NCBI RefSeq assembly: GCF_038181555.1
Contig: NZ_JBBWUA010000003.1
Coordinates: 124,001-188,000, forward strand
Origin: Desulfitobacterium sp038181555
GTDB lineage: Bacteria > Bacillota > Desulfitobacteriia > Desulfitobacteriales > Desulfitobacteriaceae
Length of the DNA stretch: 64,000 nt
Direction of reading: 5' to 3'
Shown here: piece after piece, positions 7,946 through 15,471 of the stretch
Layout: each line of letters begins with the position of its first letter
How positions within the stretch are numbered: the first letter of the stretch is position 1
Notes under the pieces: generated by a model
What the model saw: the letters and a program-made list of their open reading frames with translations, nothing else
The model's database searches: none
Told to the model about the DNA's origin: nothing
Program-made: the position numbers and the translations under genes

Positions 7946-10894
7946 TTAAAGATGATCTTTTAGTAAATCAATCACTTGCTCTTCGGGCAAGGGCTTACTT
8001 GTTAAATATCCCTGTATAGCATCGCATTTATACCTCATCAAGTATTCTTTTTGCTCTGGCCTTTCGACGCCCTCGGCAACAACTTTCAAGCCCAGTTGGT
8101 GCGCTAAGGTCACAATCAAGCCTGTTAGATTTTTACGATCTTGAGTATCATGGATATCATCAATAAATGATTTATCCACTTTTAAGGTTGATATAGGAAG
8201 TTGCTTGATGTAATTTAGCGAAGAATATCCTAGGCCAAAATCATCCAAGGATATTTTGATGCGATTTTCTTTAAGACTGTCTAAGACATTGAGGATTTTT
8301 TCGTCTAAAAATTCTATAAGCATGGTCTCAGTAATCTCCAGTTCTAAGCGGCTTGGCTCAAGACCATTTTTCCGTAGAACCTGGAGGACATTTTCCACAA
8401 ATTTCTCCTCTTGCAATTGCAGAGCAGAAATATTGACAGCCATTGTTAATTCACGATGGCCCATGTCATGCATCTTTCTAAGGAAAACGCATGCCTGCTG
8501 AAGCACCCAGTCCCCCATCGGCACAATCAACCCTGTTTCTTCAGCGATACTTATGAACTTATTGGGGGGAATGAGTATATCATCCTTCTGCCAGCGAATT
8601 AACGCTTCTAAGCCAAGGACTCTTCCTGTAAAAGGATCTACTTGGGGCTGATAATGAAGTATAAATTCATTATTAACAATTGCTTTGCGTAAATTGTTCT
8701 GGATTTCGGCTTTCTCAGCTACAGCCCTCTTCATTTCCAGATCAAAAACCACAATCTGACGCTTGCCTATTTCCTTTGCTTTATGCATAGCTGTATCCGC
8801 ATTGATTAATAATCCTTCATAGTCGTCCCCATCATCAGGGTAATAGGAAATGCCGATACTAGCCGAAACATAACACAATTGGTTTTCGACACTAAGGGCC
8901 TTTTCGAATTTTGCCATTATCTTATTAGCAAATTGTATGGCTTCCTGTTTGTCGGAAATATTGCGAATCAAAATTAGAAACTCATCTCCAGCTAACCTGC
9001 TCACAACATTGTTCTCGACAATTTGAGACAAGCAATGACTAATTGTGACCAAAAGCCGATCCCCTATGGGATGTCCAAAGGAATCATTAATCATTTTGAA
9101 ATTATCAACATCCAGAAATAAAATTGCCAACTTTGTCCCATTCTTATGGGCAATTTCTATCTCGCGCTCAATAATCTCTTGTATTTTAGCCCGATTGGGT
9201 AGCCCCGTGAGAGAATCACGATAAGCTAAATGCTCTATCTTTAATTCTTGCTCCTTAAGAATTGAAACATCACGATGGGAGCCTACCATTCGATAGGGTT
9301 TTCCACTTTCGTCAAACATCGCTTTGCCAAAGGAGCGGATCCATTTATAGGCCCCGCTTTTATCCTTTATGCGATAATCGCTGAAATATCTTGGGGTTTT
9401 CAGAGTAAGATGCTCTGTTAAGTTTTGGTGAAAGGACGGTAGATCCTCTGGGTGAATGAGGGAGATCCAGTGCTCTATCCTTTGAATTTCCTCTCCATAA
9501 TATCCCAGGACATCAAGGGTACTAGAAGCGAAAACTCGCTTATCAGAGATCAAATCCCAATCCCAAATAGTATCGATTGCCGCATCTAGCACCAATTGAT
9601 AGAGCTCTTGAGTCTTTTTTAATTGGTGCTGATGATTAACTAACTCATCGAAGTGGTTTCGAAGTTCTTCCTCGGTAGCTGTAAGTTCTTCATGCATTGC
9701 GGAAATTTCTTCGTTTGAAGCGCGTAAGCTTTTTTCCACCCTTTTACGACTTCGAACATTAGCTAAAAGCACCCCGATCAAGAAAACGAGCACCATAAAG
9801 ACCGCACTTGTGGTATAGACCAAAATTCTATAGGTATCCATAAACGAGAAGGGTTTATTAATCACGATGCTATCTTTAGGAATCAAATACTTTGGAATAG
9901 CAAAACGCTCTAATTCGTTGTAATTCAGCCCTTTTACAAAGGTTTCTTCTTCAAAAATCGGTAAGTCAGCGATCTTTTCACCAGCTAAAACCCTTAAAGC
10001 CTGCTCACCAGCATATTCTCCTTGGAGCAGACCGCTAACAAGACTACCCCCTATGACTCCGCTATCCAGAAGAAACTCATAAAGGGAATAGACCGGAACA
10101 CTGCTACTTTCACTAATTTGCCTTGCTGCGGTTTCCGGTGAGAAAATGCCGCCATCTCTATCGATACTATAGGAGCCAATCAAAACAATGCTGTCTTTTT
10201 CGAGGGTCGCTACCTTTTGAGTGATTTCATCGATGCTCAAGGCACTTAAGCTGTATGCTACTAGATTTTTCCCTTGGTAAGAATTCAACGCTTGGACGGT
10301 CTTCATCACATCATCGCCGCTAGCCCTCCCGCTTTCCGATAGGTCATGGACTATATAAACATTCATCAATTGCGGATTAAGCTGTAAGGCAAGTTTAAGG
10401 GTCCCTTCTGAATCAAGACTTTCATAGACACCTGTCACTCTATCTTGACCCTGCAATAGTTTATCAGCGCTACTTTTTAAAACACCACTGAAAACAATCG
10501 GTGCATTGGAAAAAATCTCTTCCCGATGCTTAAGGGCATATTCCAAAGCAATATCGTCGGTGGTTAAAAGCATATCAATTTCCTTATCTGCATATTTTGT
10601 CTTATAGTTAGTGAATAGGTTATCAAGATGATCATCTGTAGGGTACCTTTTCCAGTCAATATATTCAACATAAACAATCTGTTTGCTTGAACCATGCAGT
10701 TTTTTCAAAATCCCTTCTGTCTGATCATCCGTCCACTGTAATCCTTGATGATAAGAGTTCAAAATAAGTATGTTCACTGGTTCCTGGACAGCAAAGCCCG
10801 AGGAAGGTACAACACCCCAGAGCAGAGTGATGATGACAAGGATTATGACAATACCTCTTCCCTCTTTACTAGGCCAGTCGAGCACCTTATTCAT
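7946..10894 (-). CDS. Periplasmic-sensor GGDEF-EAL protein (ABC-SBP/PAS/GGDEF/EAL)
   Basis: A 982-residue c-di-GMP protein. Order: N-terminal signal-anchor; an extracytoplasmic ABC-substrate-binding-like domain of the PF04392 kind (about 35-330); a transmembrane helix near 355; a coiled coil; a PAS domain (about 430-555); GGDEF (about 565-720); and EAL (about 735-982). The EAL residues are all present: EALIR, NIS, EITE, DDFG, DKSF, AEGVE and QGY. The GGDEF motif reads AGDEF at about residue 634, and no RxxD inhibitory site precedes it. Net phosphodiesterase activity is likely, with a possible regulatory or weak cyclase half. The ATG at 10894 has GGGAGG 7 bases upstream. A paralogue lies at 20733-23639. 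Confidence 0.9.
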   Translation of the reverse strand: MNKVLDWPSKEGRGIVIILVIITLLWGVVPSSGFAVQEPVNILILNSYHQGLQWTDDQTEGILKKLHGSSKQIVYVEYIDWKRYPTDDHLDNLFTNYKTKYADKEIDMLLTTDDIALEYALKHREEIFSNAPIVFSGVLKSSADKLLQGQDRVTGVYESLDSEGTLKLALQLNPQLMNVYIVHDLSESGRASGDDVMKTVQALNSYQGKNLVAYSLSALSIDEITQKVATLEKDSIVLIGSYSIDRDGGIFSPETAARQISESSSVPVYSLYEFLLDSGVIGGSLVSGLLQGEYAGEQALRVLAGEKIADLPIFEEETFVKGLNYNELERFAIPKYLIPKDSIVINKPFSFMDTYRILVYTTSAVFMVLVFLIGVLLANVRSRKRVEKSLRASNEEISAMHEELTATEEELRNHFDELVNHQHQLKKTQELYQLVLDAAIDTIWDWDLISDKRVFASSTLDVLGYYGEEIQRIEHWISLIHPEDLPSFHQNLTEHLTLKTPRYFSDYRIKDKSGAYKWIRSFGKAMFDESGKPYRMVGSHRDVSILKEQELKIEHLAYRDSLTGLPNRAKIQEIIEREIEIAHKNGTKLAILFLDVDNFKMINDSFGHPIGDRLLVTISHCLSQIVENNVVSRLAGDEFLILIRNISDKQEAIQFANKIMAKFEKALSVENQLCYVSASIGISYYPDDGDDYEGLLINADTAMHKAKEIGKRQIVVFDLEMKRAVAEKAEIQNNLRKAIVNNEFILHYQPQVDPFTGRVLGLEALIRWQKDDILIPPNKFISIAEETGLIVPMGDWVLQQACVFLRKMHDMGHRELTMAVNISALQLQEEKFVENVLQVLRKNGLEPSRLELEITETMLIEFLDEKILNVLDSLKENRIKISLDDFGLGYSSLNYIKQLPISTLKVDKSFIDDIHDTQDRKNLTGLIVTLAHQLGLKVVAEGVERPEQKEYLMRYKCDAIQGYLTSKPLPEEQVIDLLKDHL

Positions 10895-11037
10895 AGGGCA
10901 CCTCCCCACTTTATGCTTTCACTCCAGTTATCTAAATAAATAATCTAAATAACTAAAAAATGTTCTAAATATTCTTTATTCTCCACAGAACTCCATATTC
11001 CTTCTTAATAATACTTATCAATATAAAGGTATTTTAA

Positions 11038-11063
11038 AACCCAGACATTTTTCTGTCTGGGTT
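11038..11063 (-). terminator. Terminator after the second degV gene
   Basis: Arms AACCCAGACA and TGTCTGGGTT (10 bp, perfect) lie just past the minus-strand stop at 11070 and are followed on that strand by TTTTAAAAT. Confidence 0.8.
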
Positions 11064-11069
11064 CTCATG

Positions 11070-12008
11070 TCACTTCCGCAATAAATGATTTTTCAATTCA
11101 GCCAGCCCGTGAACTTCATTGATTAAGATATTATCCCTTTGTTTTCCTTTTTCCATAAAGAACATCGAAAGTGCACCTAGGCCTACATGGGTCCCTACGG
11201 CAACTCCCATTTGCATGATATAAATATCACCTTGAAAATCCGTATCCTTCTCAAGCTTAAGCTTAAGATTTTCTGCATAGGTTATATCCGAGGTATAGCC
11301 GATAATCATAAAGTCAGTGTTATCTGGATCGTTTCTCCTTATATACTCCGAAACATAGTGTTCGAGGACTCTTTTACGACCACGTTCTTTGGCTACGATG
11401 GAACCTTTCCCATTTTTCATGGTCATAATTGGCTTGAGCTTCAACAACTTACCTACGAAAGCACTGGCATTGCTCAACCTACCACTCCGTATTAAATGAT
11501 CAAGATCATCCACGGACAGGTAATGCTTTACGTAGGTTTTTTTGCTTTCGATAAATTCGACAATTTCTTCAAAGCTGGCACCGGCTGCCCTCATTTTGGC
11601 ACTCTTGAGAATAAGCCAGCCACTACCGTGACTCATACACTTAGAATCTACAACATGGATGACCTCAGCATAAGCCGGGTGTTCTTCAACAAAGTAAGAA
11701 CGAGCTAGAACAGCCGACTGATAAGCCCCACTTGTCCCGCTAGACATACAGATGCAGAGGATCGATGTATGACCGTCCTGAATGGCTTGGTTAAAAAACT
11801 TTAAATATTCGGTCGGGCTCGGCATAGCGGTTTTGGGTTCGGTATCAAGGCCCTCAATCATGCCATAGAATTCATCTGGGGAAATATCAATGCGATCTCG
11901 ATAATCCTTATCGCCAATATTTATGGTGAGAGGAGCAATATCGATATTATATTTTTTAAGCACTTCATCGGATAAATCACAAGTCGAGTCCGCAACAATT
12001 TTAATCAT
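11070..12008 (-). CDS. DegV family fatty-acid-binding protein
   Basis: About 312 residues, the second DegV protein of the window. VADSTCDL at the N-terminus and SSGTSGAYQSA near residue 90 match the family's lipid-contacting motifs, and LSNASAFVGKLLKLKPI is the usual central segment. A cytoplasmic fatty-acid carrier role is known for the FakB branch of the family. The start is taken at ATG 12008, preceded by a G-rich GGGGGT; a GTG lies 12 bases further out. It is a monocistronic unit with its own terminator. Which fatty acid it binds cannot be told. Confidence 0.88.
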   Translation of the reverse strand: MIKIVADSTCDLSDEVLKKYNIDIAPLTINIGDKDYRDRIDISPDEFYGMIEGLDTEPKTAMPSPTEYLKFFNQAIQDGHTSILCICMSSGTSGAYQSAVLARSYFVEEHPAYAEVIHVVDSKCMSHGSGWLILKSAKMRAAGASFEEIVEFIESKKTYVKHYLSVDDLDHLIRSGRLSNASAFVGKLLKLKPIMTMKNGKGSIVAKERGRKRVLEHYVSEYIRRNDPDNTDFMIIGYTSDITYAENLKLKLEKDTDFQGDIYIMQMGVAVGTHVGLGALSMFFMEKGKQRDNILINEVHGLAELKNHLLRK

Positions 12009-12112
12009 TTTTACCCCCACTATTTTGTTTGGTTGTGAGCATTTTAACGAACCTTTACTGAATTCGTCAAATTATTCTCTTTTCCTTCATAATTAAAAAT
12101 TATTATACAAAA

Positions 12113-12152
12113 ATCCCCCGATTTAGGACCAGAATGGTCGAATTCGGGGGAT
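12113..12152 (-). terminator. Terminator downstream of the aminotransferase/CWB2 remnant
   Basis: The outer stem ATCCCCCGA/TCGGGGGAT encloses a smaller GACC/GGTC stem. On the minus strand it is followed by TTTTTG, so it can end transcripts coming from the aminotransferase gene through the remnant. Confidence 0.75.
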
Positions 12153-12175
12153 CTTACTTCACTCTTTTCTACTTA

Positions 12176-12230
12176 TATCACGTTAATAATATCACGCTAT
12201 TGATATCGTACTATTATTTCACGCTAGTGC
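12176..12230. repeat. Degenerate 14-bp tandem repeat
   Basis: About four consecutive imperfect units can be read (TATCACGTTAATAA, TATCACGCTATTGA, TATCGTACTATTAT, then a shorter TTCACGCTAGTGC). They lie between the CWB2 remnant and its terminator. No function is evident. Confidence 0.5.
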
Positions 12231-12233
12231 ATC

Positions 12234-12464
12234 TTACTCCCTGATTACATGATCTGAAACAACTCCCAGCCCGCCAAAAATAAATGCTTTATCAAGGGAA
12301 AGAGCATTAAGGTACTCAGTCACATTCTCCTTCGCACTATTAACTCTAACAAGGATAAGAGGGATATTATTCTTCGCCGCCAAGACAGCACCCGTTAAGG
12401 CATCAGGGTAGTTTTCACCGGTAGCAATTGAAATGGCTTTATATGGACTTCCCGTTCGAAAATG
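12234..12464 (-). pseudogene. Remnant of a cell-wall-binding repeat 2 (CWB2) protein
   Basis: The minus strand has a 76-codon open stretch with no start codon and an in-frame stop at its upstream edge. It encodes IATGENYPDALTGAVLAAKN, then PLILV, then AFIFGGLGVVSDHVI. This is the typical sequence of one CWB2 (PF04122) repeat, the module that anchors surface proteins to the clostridial cell wall. Complete proteins carry about three repeats plus signal and effector domains, none of which are present. The upstream edge abuts the end of the aminotransferase gene, 5 bases away, which points to a deletion or rearrangement that left only the last repeat. Confidence 0.8.
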
Positions 12465-12468
12465 TTAC

Positions 12469-13662
12469 TTATTTCTGTCCCTTCATGTCACTTATTAAAG
12501 ATTTAAAGCCGGGCAAGGCCCTTTCAATGGTCGCGTAAGGTACGCAATAAGCAATTCTAGCATACCCCGGGCAAGAAAACGCGCTACCCGGTACGATCAG
12601 AATATTTTTTTGCTTTGCGAGATTGCAAAATTCAACATCGTTTTCCAATGGTGTCTTAATAAAAAGGTAGAAAGCCCCTTCCGGCTTGATACATTCATAG
12701 CCGAAAGATACTAATCCATTATACAGAAGTTCCCGGTTCTGATTATAGCTTTCAATGTTCACTTGAGCATTGAGGCACTTCGCAATGACCCTTTGAAAGA
12801 GAGATGGTGCATTGACAAACCCGAGGATCCGATTCGCAATATTAGCCCCACTGATTAGGTTGTTAAAATCTGCTGCTTGGGTTGGAATCACTAAATAACC
12901 AACCCGCTCACCGGGTAAAGATAGGGATTTGCTAAAGGAATAACCGACGATGGTGTTCTCATAATACTTAGTAAGATAGGGCACTTCTACCTGGTCATAG
13001 GCAAGCTCACGATAAGGTTCATCTGCAATCAGATAAATCTCTGACCCATATTCATGTTGCTTTTCGCGAAGAATATCTGCGAGGCGTATGATCGTCTCTT
13101 CCGAATACACTACCCCGGTCGGATTGTTAGGAGAATTAATGAGGACCGCTTTGGTCTTTGGGTTAATCTTTTCCTTAAACTCCTCGAGATTGGGCTGAAA
13201 ATCCTTAGTATTTGGTGAGACAACAAGGAGCTGGCCTTGATGGTTTTGCACATAATTGCGGTATTCACCAAAAAAAGGTGCAAAGGTAATAACCTCATCA
13301 CCTGGGTTTAGAAGGGTTTTAATAATTACATTTAAACCACCTGCTGCTCCGACAGTCATCAAAATATTTTCAGATGAAAATTGTGTAGCGAATCGTCGAT
13401 TCAAAGAATCCGCAATAGCCTCTCTCACGTCCTCAAACCCCGAATTATTCATATAACCATGAACAGCCATAGAGTTCTCTTCATTGATAATTTCGAAGAT
13501 CGCCTCTTTCACTTCATTCGGTGGTTCCACGCTGGGATTACCCAGACTAAAATCATAAACATTTTCAGTACCATGAATCGCCGCTAAGCGTTTTCCTTCT
13601 TCAAACATTGCACGAATAATTGAGCTGCTTTTGACTTGTTCTCTCATTGCTAGAGAAATCAT
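12469..13662 (-). CDS. Pyridoxal-phosphate aminotransferase, class I/II (AspB-like)
   Basis: A 397-residue fold-type I aminotransferase. NSPNNPTGVVY is the conserved cofactor-contacting stretch near residue 175. The Schiff-base lysine lies in SFSKSLSLPGERVGY near residue 240. The C-terminal YARIAYCVP holds the carboxylate-binding Arg. Members of this branch transaminate aspartate or other amino acids with 2-oxoglutarate, and substrate choice is not readable here. The ATG at 13662 has AGAGGCG upstream. The gene appears monocistronic and is followed by the CWB2 remnant and a shared terminator. Confidence 0.9.
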   Translation of the reverse strand: MISLAMREQVKSSSIIRAMFEEGKRLAAIHGTENVYDFSLGNPSVEPPNEVKEAIFEIINEENSMAVHGYMNNSGFEDVREAIADSLNRRFATQFSSENILMTVGAAGGLNVIIKTLLNPGDEVITFAPFFGEYRNYVQNHQGQLLVVSPNTKDFQPNLEEFKEKINPKTKAVLINSPNNPTGVVYSEETIIRLADILREKQHEYGSEIYLIADEPYRELAYDQVEVPYLTKYYENTIVGYSFSKSLSLPGERVGYLVIPTQAADFNNLISGANIANRILGFVNAPSLFQRVIAKCLNAQVNIESYNQNRELLYNGLVSFGYECIKPEGAFYLFIKTPLENDVEFCNLAKQKNILIVPGSAFSCPGYARIAYCVPYATIERALPGFKSLISDMKGQK

Positions 13663-13746
13663 CGAGATCGCCTCTTCTCTTCATATCGCTGTATTTCTAC
13701 TATCATAGCACCAAAATCCTGATTACCGCAATTATTAGGAAACAAA

Positions 13747-13780
13747 AACCGCGTATTTGCTTTGTGGCAAATGCGCGGTT
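13747..13780 (-). terminator. Terminator after the ferritin-like gene
   Basis: 14-bp arms with one G/T wobble (AACCGCGTATTTGC and its near-complement) are followed on the minus strand by TTTTTG, 25 bases past the stop of the ferritin-like gene. Confidence 0.85.
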
Positions 13781-13804
13781 CCGGTTTCCTAAACTTAACT
13801 CTTT

Positions 13805-14290
13805 CTAATAGTCTTTTCTTACTCCAAACTCAGCGTCTTCCACCCACTCCTCCGAATGGCTAAGTAACATGACTATTTCATCGATGATGCTATAGTGTTC
13901 CTTTTCCTGTTGGATTAGGTAGTTGAAAAAGTCTTTCGTCTCGTCATCTGATGCTTCTGCAGCGTATTTTTGATAAAGATCAATGCTTTCCTTTTCATTA
14001 TCTAAAGCTGCTCGATAAACATCAATCTGACTGGGCGACGCTTTGATTTCGTTTCTAACGCTATCCTTATCGCTAAAGACGTGATTGGCCGTGGCCAAAG
14101 TCTCATTAGGTTCTAGGGCATAATCTAATTGCTTAGCTTTCTTTTCCAACAGCTTCGCATGTATTTTCTCATCGTCAGCCAGCATCAAAAAAACTTTATG
14201 TAAGCTGTTTCCTTTGTTGATTTCAGCTTGCTCTCTGTAATATTGCTCTCCTTCAAGTTCCATTTTGACAGCAAATTCTAAGGCATTCAT
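13805..14290 (-). CDS. Ferritin-like (rubrerythrin diiron domain) protein
   Basis: A 161-residue four-helix diiron protein. Glu/His ligand pairs are visible as E14-xx-YY, DDEKIHAK near residue 40, DNEKES near 97 and QEKEHY near 127, giving two ExxH-type motifs. There is no C-terminal rubredoxin domain, unlike the canonical rubrerythrin at 49884-50378. Such proteins usually act in peroxide reduction or iron handling in anaerobes. The gene is followed by a good terminator, so it is monocistronic. The assignment to the ferritin-like superfamily is firm; the exact role is inferred. Confidence 0.85.
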   Translation of the reverse strand: MNALEFAVKMELEGEQYYREQAEINKGNSLHKVFLMLADDEKIHAKLLEKKAKQLDYALEPNETLATANHVFSDKDSVRNEIKASPSQIDVYRAALDNEKESIDLYQKYAAEASDDETKDFFNYLIQQEKEHYSIIDEIVMLLSHSEEWVEDAEFGVRKDY

Positions 14291-14434
14291 GTGATTATCC
14301 CTCCATTTTTATTCAATTAATTCTAAATTATCTAATTCATAATGATCAACCAAAGTAGGTTGGACATCATGAAATTAGTTTTTTTAATTATAACATAAAA
14401 CTTAATATTCTCATATTACAATTCTTGCAGGTTA

Positions 14435-14995
14435 TCAGCCCATAAAGCCCAGGTGCTCTAGAAGAATTTTAATACCCATCAGAATGAGGATGATGCCACC
14501 AAAGAATTCCGCCCTGGATTTATAGCACTCTCCAAAGACATTGCCGATCTTAACCCCGAGGAAGGAAAAAATGAAGGTAATCACCCCAATCATAGATACA
14601 GCCGGAAGAATGTCCACTCGCAAAAAGGCAAAGGTTACACCGATGGCTAGGGCATCAATACTCGTGGCAAGCGATAACACCACCATATCCTTCAGATTAA
14701 ACCGGTCCTCGATCACTTCACAGGGGCCACGGGATTCCTTGATCATGTTGAAACCAATAATGGAAAGGAGAATAAAGGCGATCCAGTGATCAATTGAGGT
14801 AATATAAGACTCAAACCGAGTTCCAAGCATAAATCCAAGCAAAGGCATTAATGCCTGAAAGCCTCCGAAAAAGGCCCCCGTAATTAATGCTGTTTTATAG
14901 TTCATCCGTCGCATGGATAAGCCTTTGCTGATAGCTACAGCAAAAGCATCCATAGAAAGCCCGATGGCAATGATGAACAATTCAATATTTCCCAT
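14435..14995 (-). CDS. mntP: Manganese efflux pump MntP
   Basis: A 186-residue membrane protein with about six helices. The duplicated conserved segments GLSMDAFAVAISKGL (residues 12-26) and SIDALAIGVTFAF identify the MntP (former DUF204) family, whose conserved Asp residues are required for Mn2+ export. The length is normal. Upstream lies a yybP-ykoY manganese riboswitch ending in a terminator, the classic control of mntP. Manganese should therefore switch the gene on. Divergent from an ABC exporter gene at 15472. Confidence 0.95.
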   Translation of the reverse strand: MGNIELFIIAIGLSMDAFAVAISKGLSMRRMNYKTALITGAFFGGFQALMPLLGFMLGTRFESYITSIDHWIAFILLSIIGFNMIKESRGPCEVIEDRFNLKDMVVLSLATSIDALAIGVTFAFLRVDILPAVSMIGVITFIFSFLGVKIGNVFGECYKSRAEFFGGIILILMGIKILLEHLGFMG

Positions 14996-15035
14996 TCAAC
15001 ATACTCCTAACTGCCTTGTATTCATCTAGCCAAAA

Positions 15036-15284
15036 CAAGACTCATGGGTAGCTCTAATTAAAACTACCCATGAGTCTCGTTTTATTATACTGTCGGAAAG
15101 CATAACGGCGTTGCATACTTTCCCCCTGGTCATGTGCAACCAGCGACTCCACCTTCTGAGATGCATCAATTTGGGGCTGGCGAGGTCGGGTTTTCTATGA
15201 GACAAGCCAGACTCGAAAGTCATTATGTTGACTTGCCACAAAGCACTGCTATGCTAACTACTCCCCGATGGAAACGCCATATTG
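15036..15284 (-). promoter_or_regulatory. yybP-ykoY manganese riboswitch with terminator, controlling mntP
   Basis: The minus strand carries the hallmark GGGGAGTAG (15257-15266) near the 5' end of the leader, several local hairpins, and a 3' AACGAGACTC (15072-15081) matching the conserved GAGAC half of the motif. This 3' segment overlaps a perfect 14-bp terminator stem (15038-15051 with 15064-15077) followed by TTGTTTT, so Mn2+ binding and termination are mutually exclusive. The downstream gene is mntP, the usual target. Motif reading and context agree; the full fold was not computed. Confidence 0.88.
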
Positions 15285-15290
15285 TCAACT

Positions 15291-15318
15291 ATTATATCAT
15301 CTAACCATAGATTTTCAA
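15291..15318 (-). promoter_or_regulatory. SigA-type promoter for the mntP leader
   Basis: Minus-strand -35 TTGAAA (15313-15318), a 16-base spacer and -10 TATAAT (15291-15296), placing the start just upstream of the riboswitch. Confidence 0.7.
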
Positions 15319-15389
15319 CATTTTTCTGGCAACCTCTACCTTCTGCAGAGCTTTTACAATACCGCTTTTGCAATCCCTTTTTTGCAATG

Positions 15390-15417
15390 TGACATCCAGA
15401 ATGGAATCCTCTATAAT
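15390..15417 (+). promoter_or_regulatory. Promoter for the ABC exporter gene
   Basis: -35-like TGACAT (15390-15395), a 16-base spacer and -10 TATAAT (15412-15417), about 50 bases before the start codon at 15472. Confidence 0.55.
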
Positions 15418-15471
15418 GGCAATAGGACAATGATGCGGATACTCTAAATATAACCTTGCGAGGAGGATTCT

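Noticed and set aside
15026..15241. 71-codon frame on the minus strand upstream of mntP
   Set aside because: It lies entirely inside the manganese riboswitch and terminator and has no ribosome binding site.
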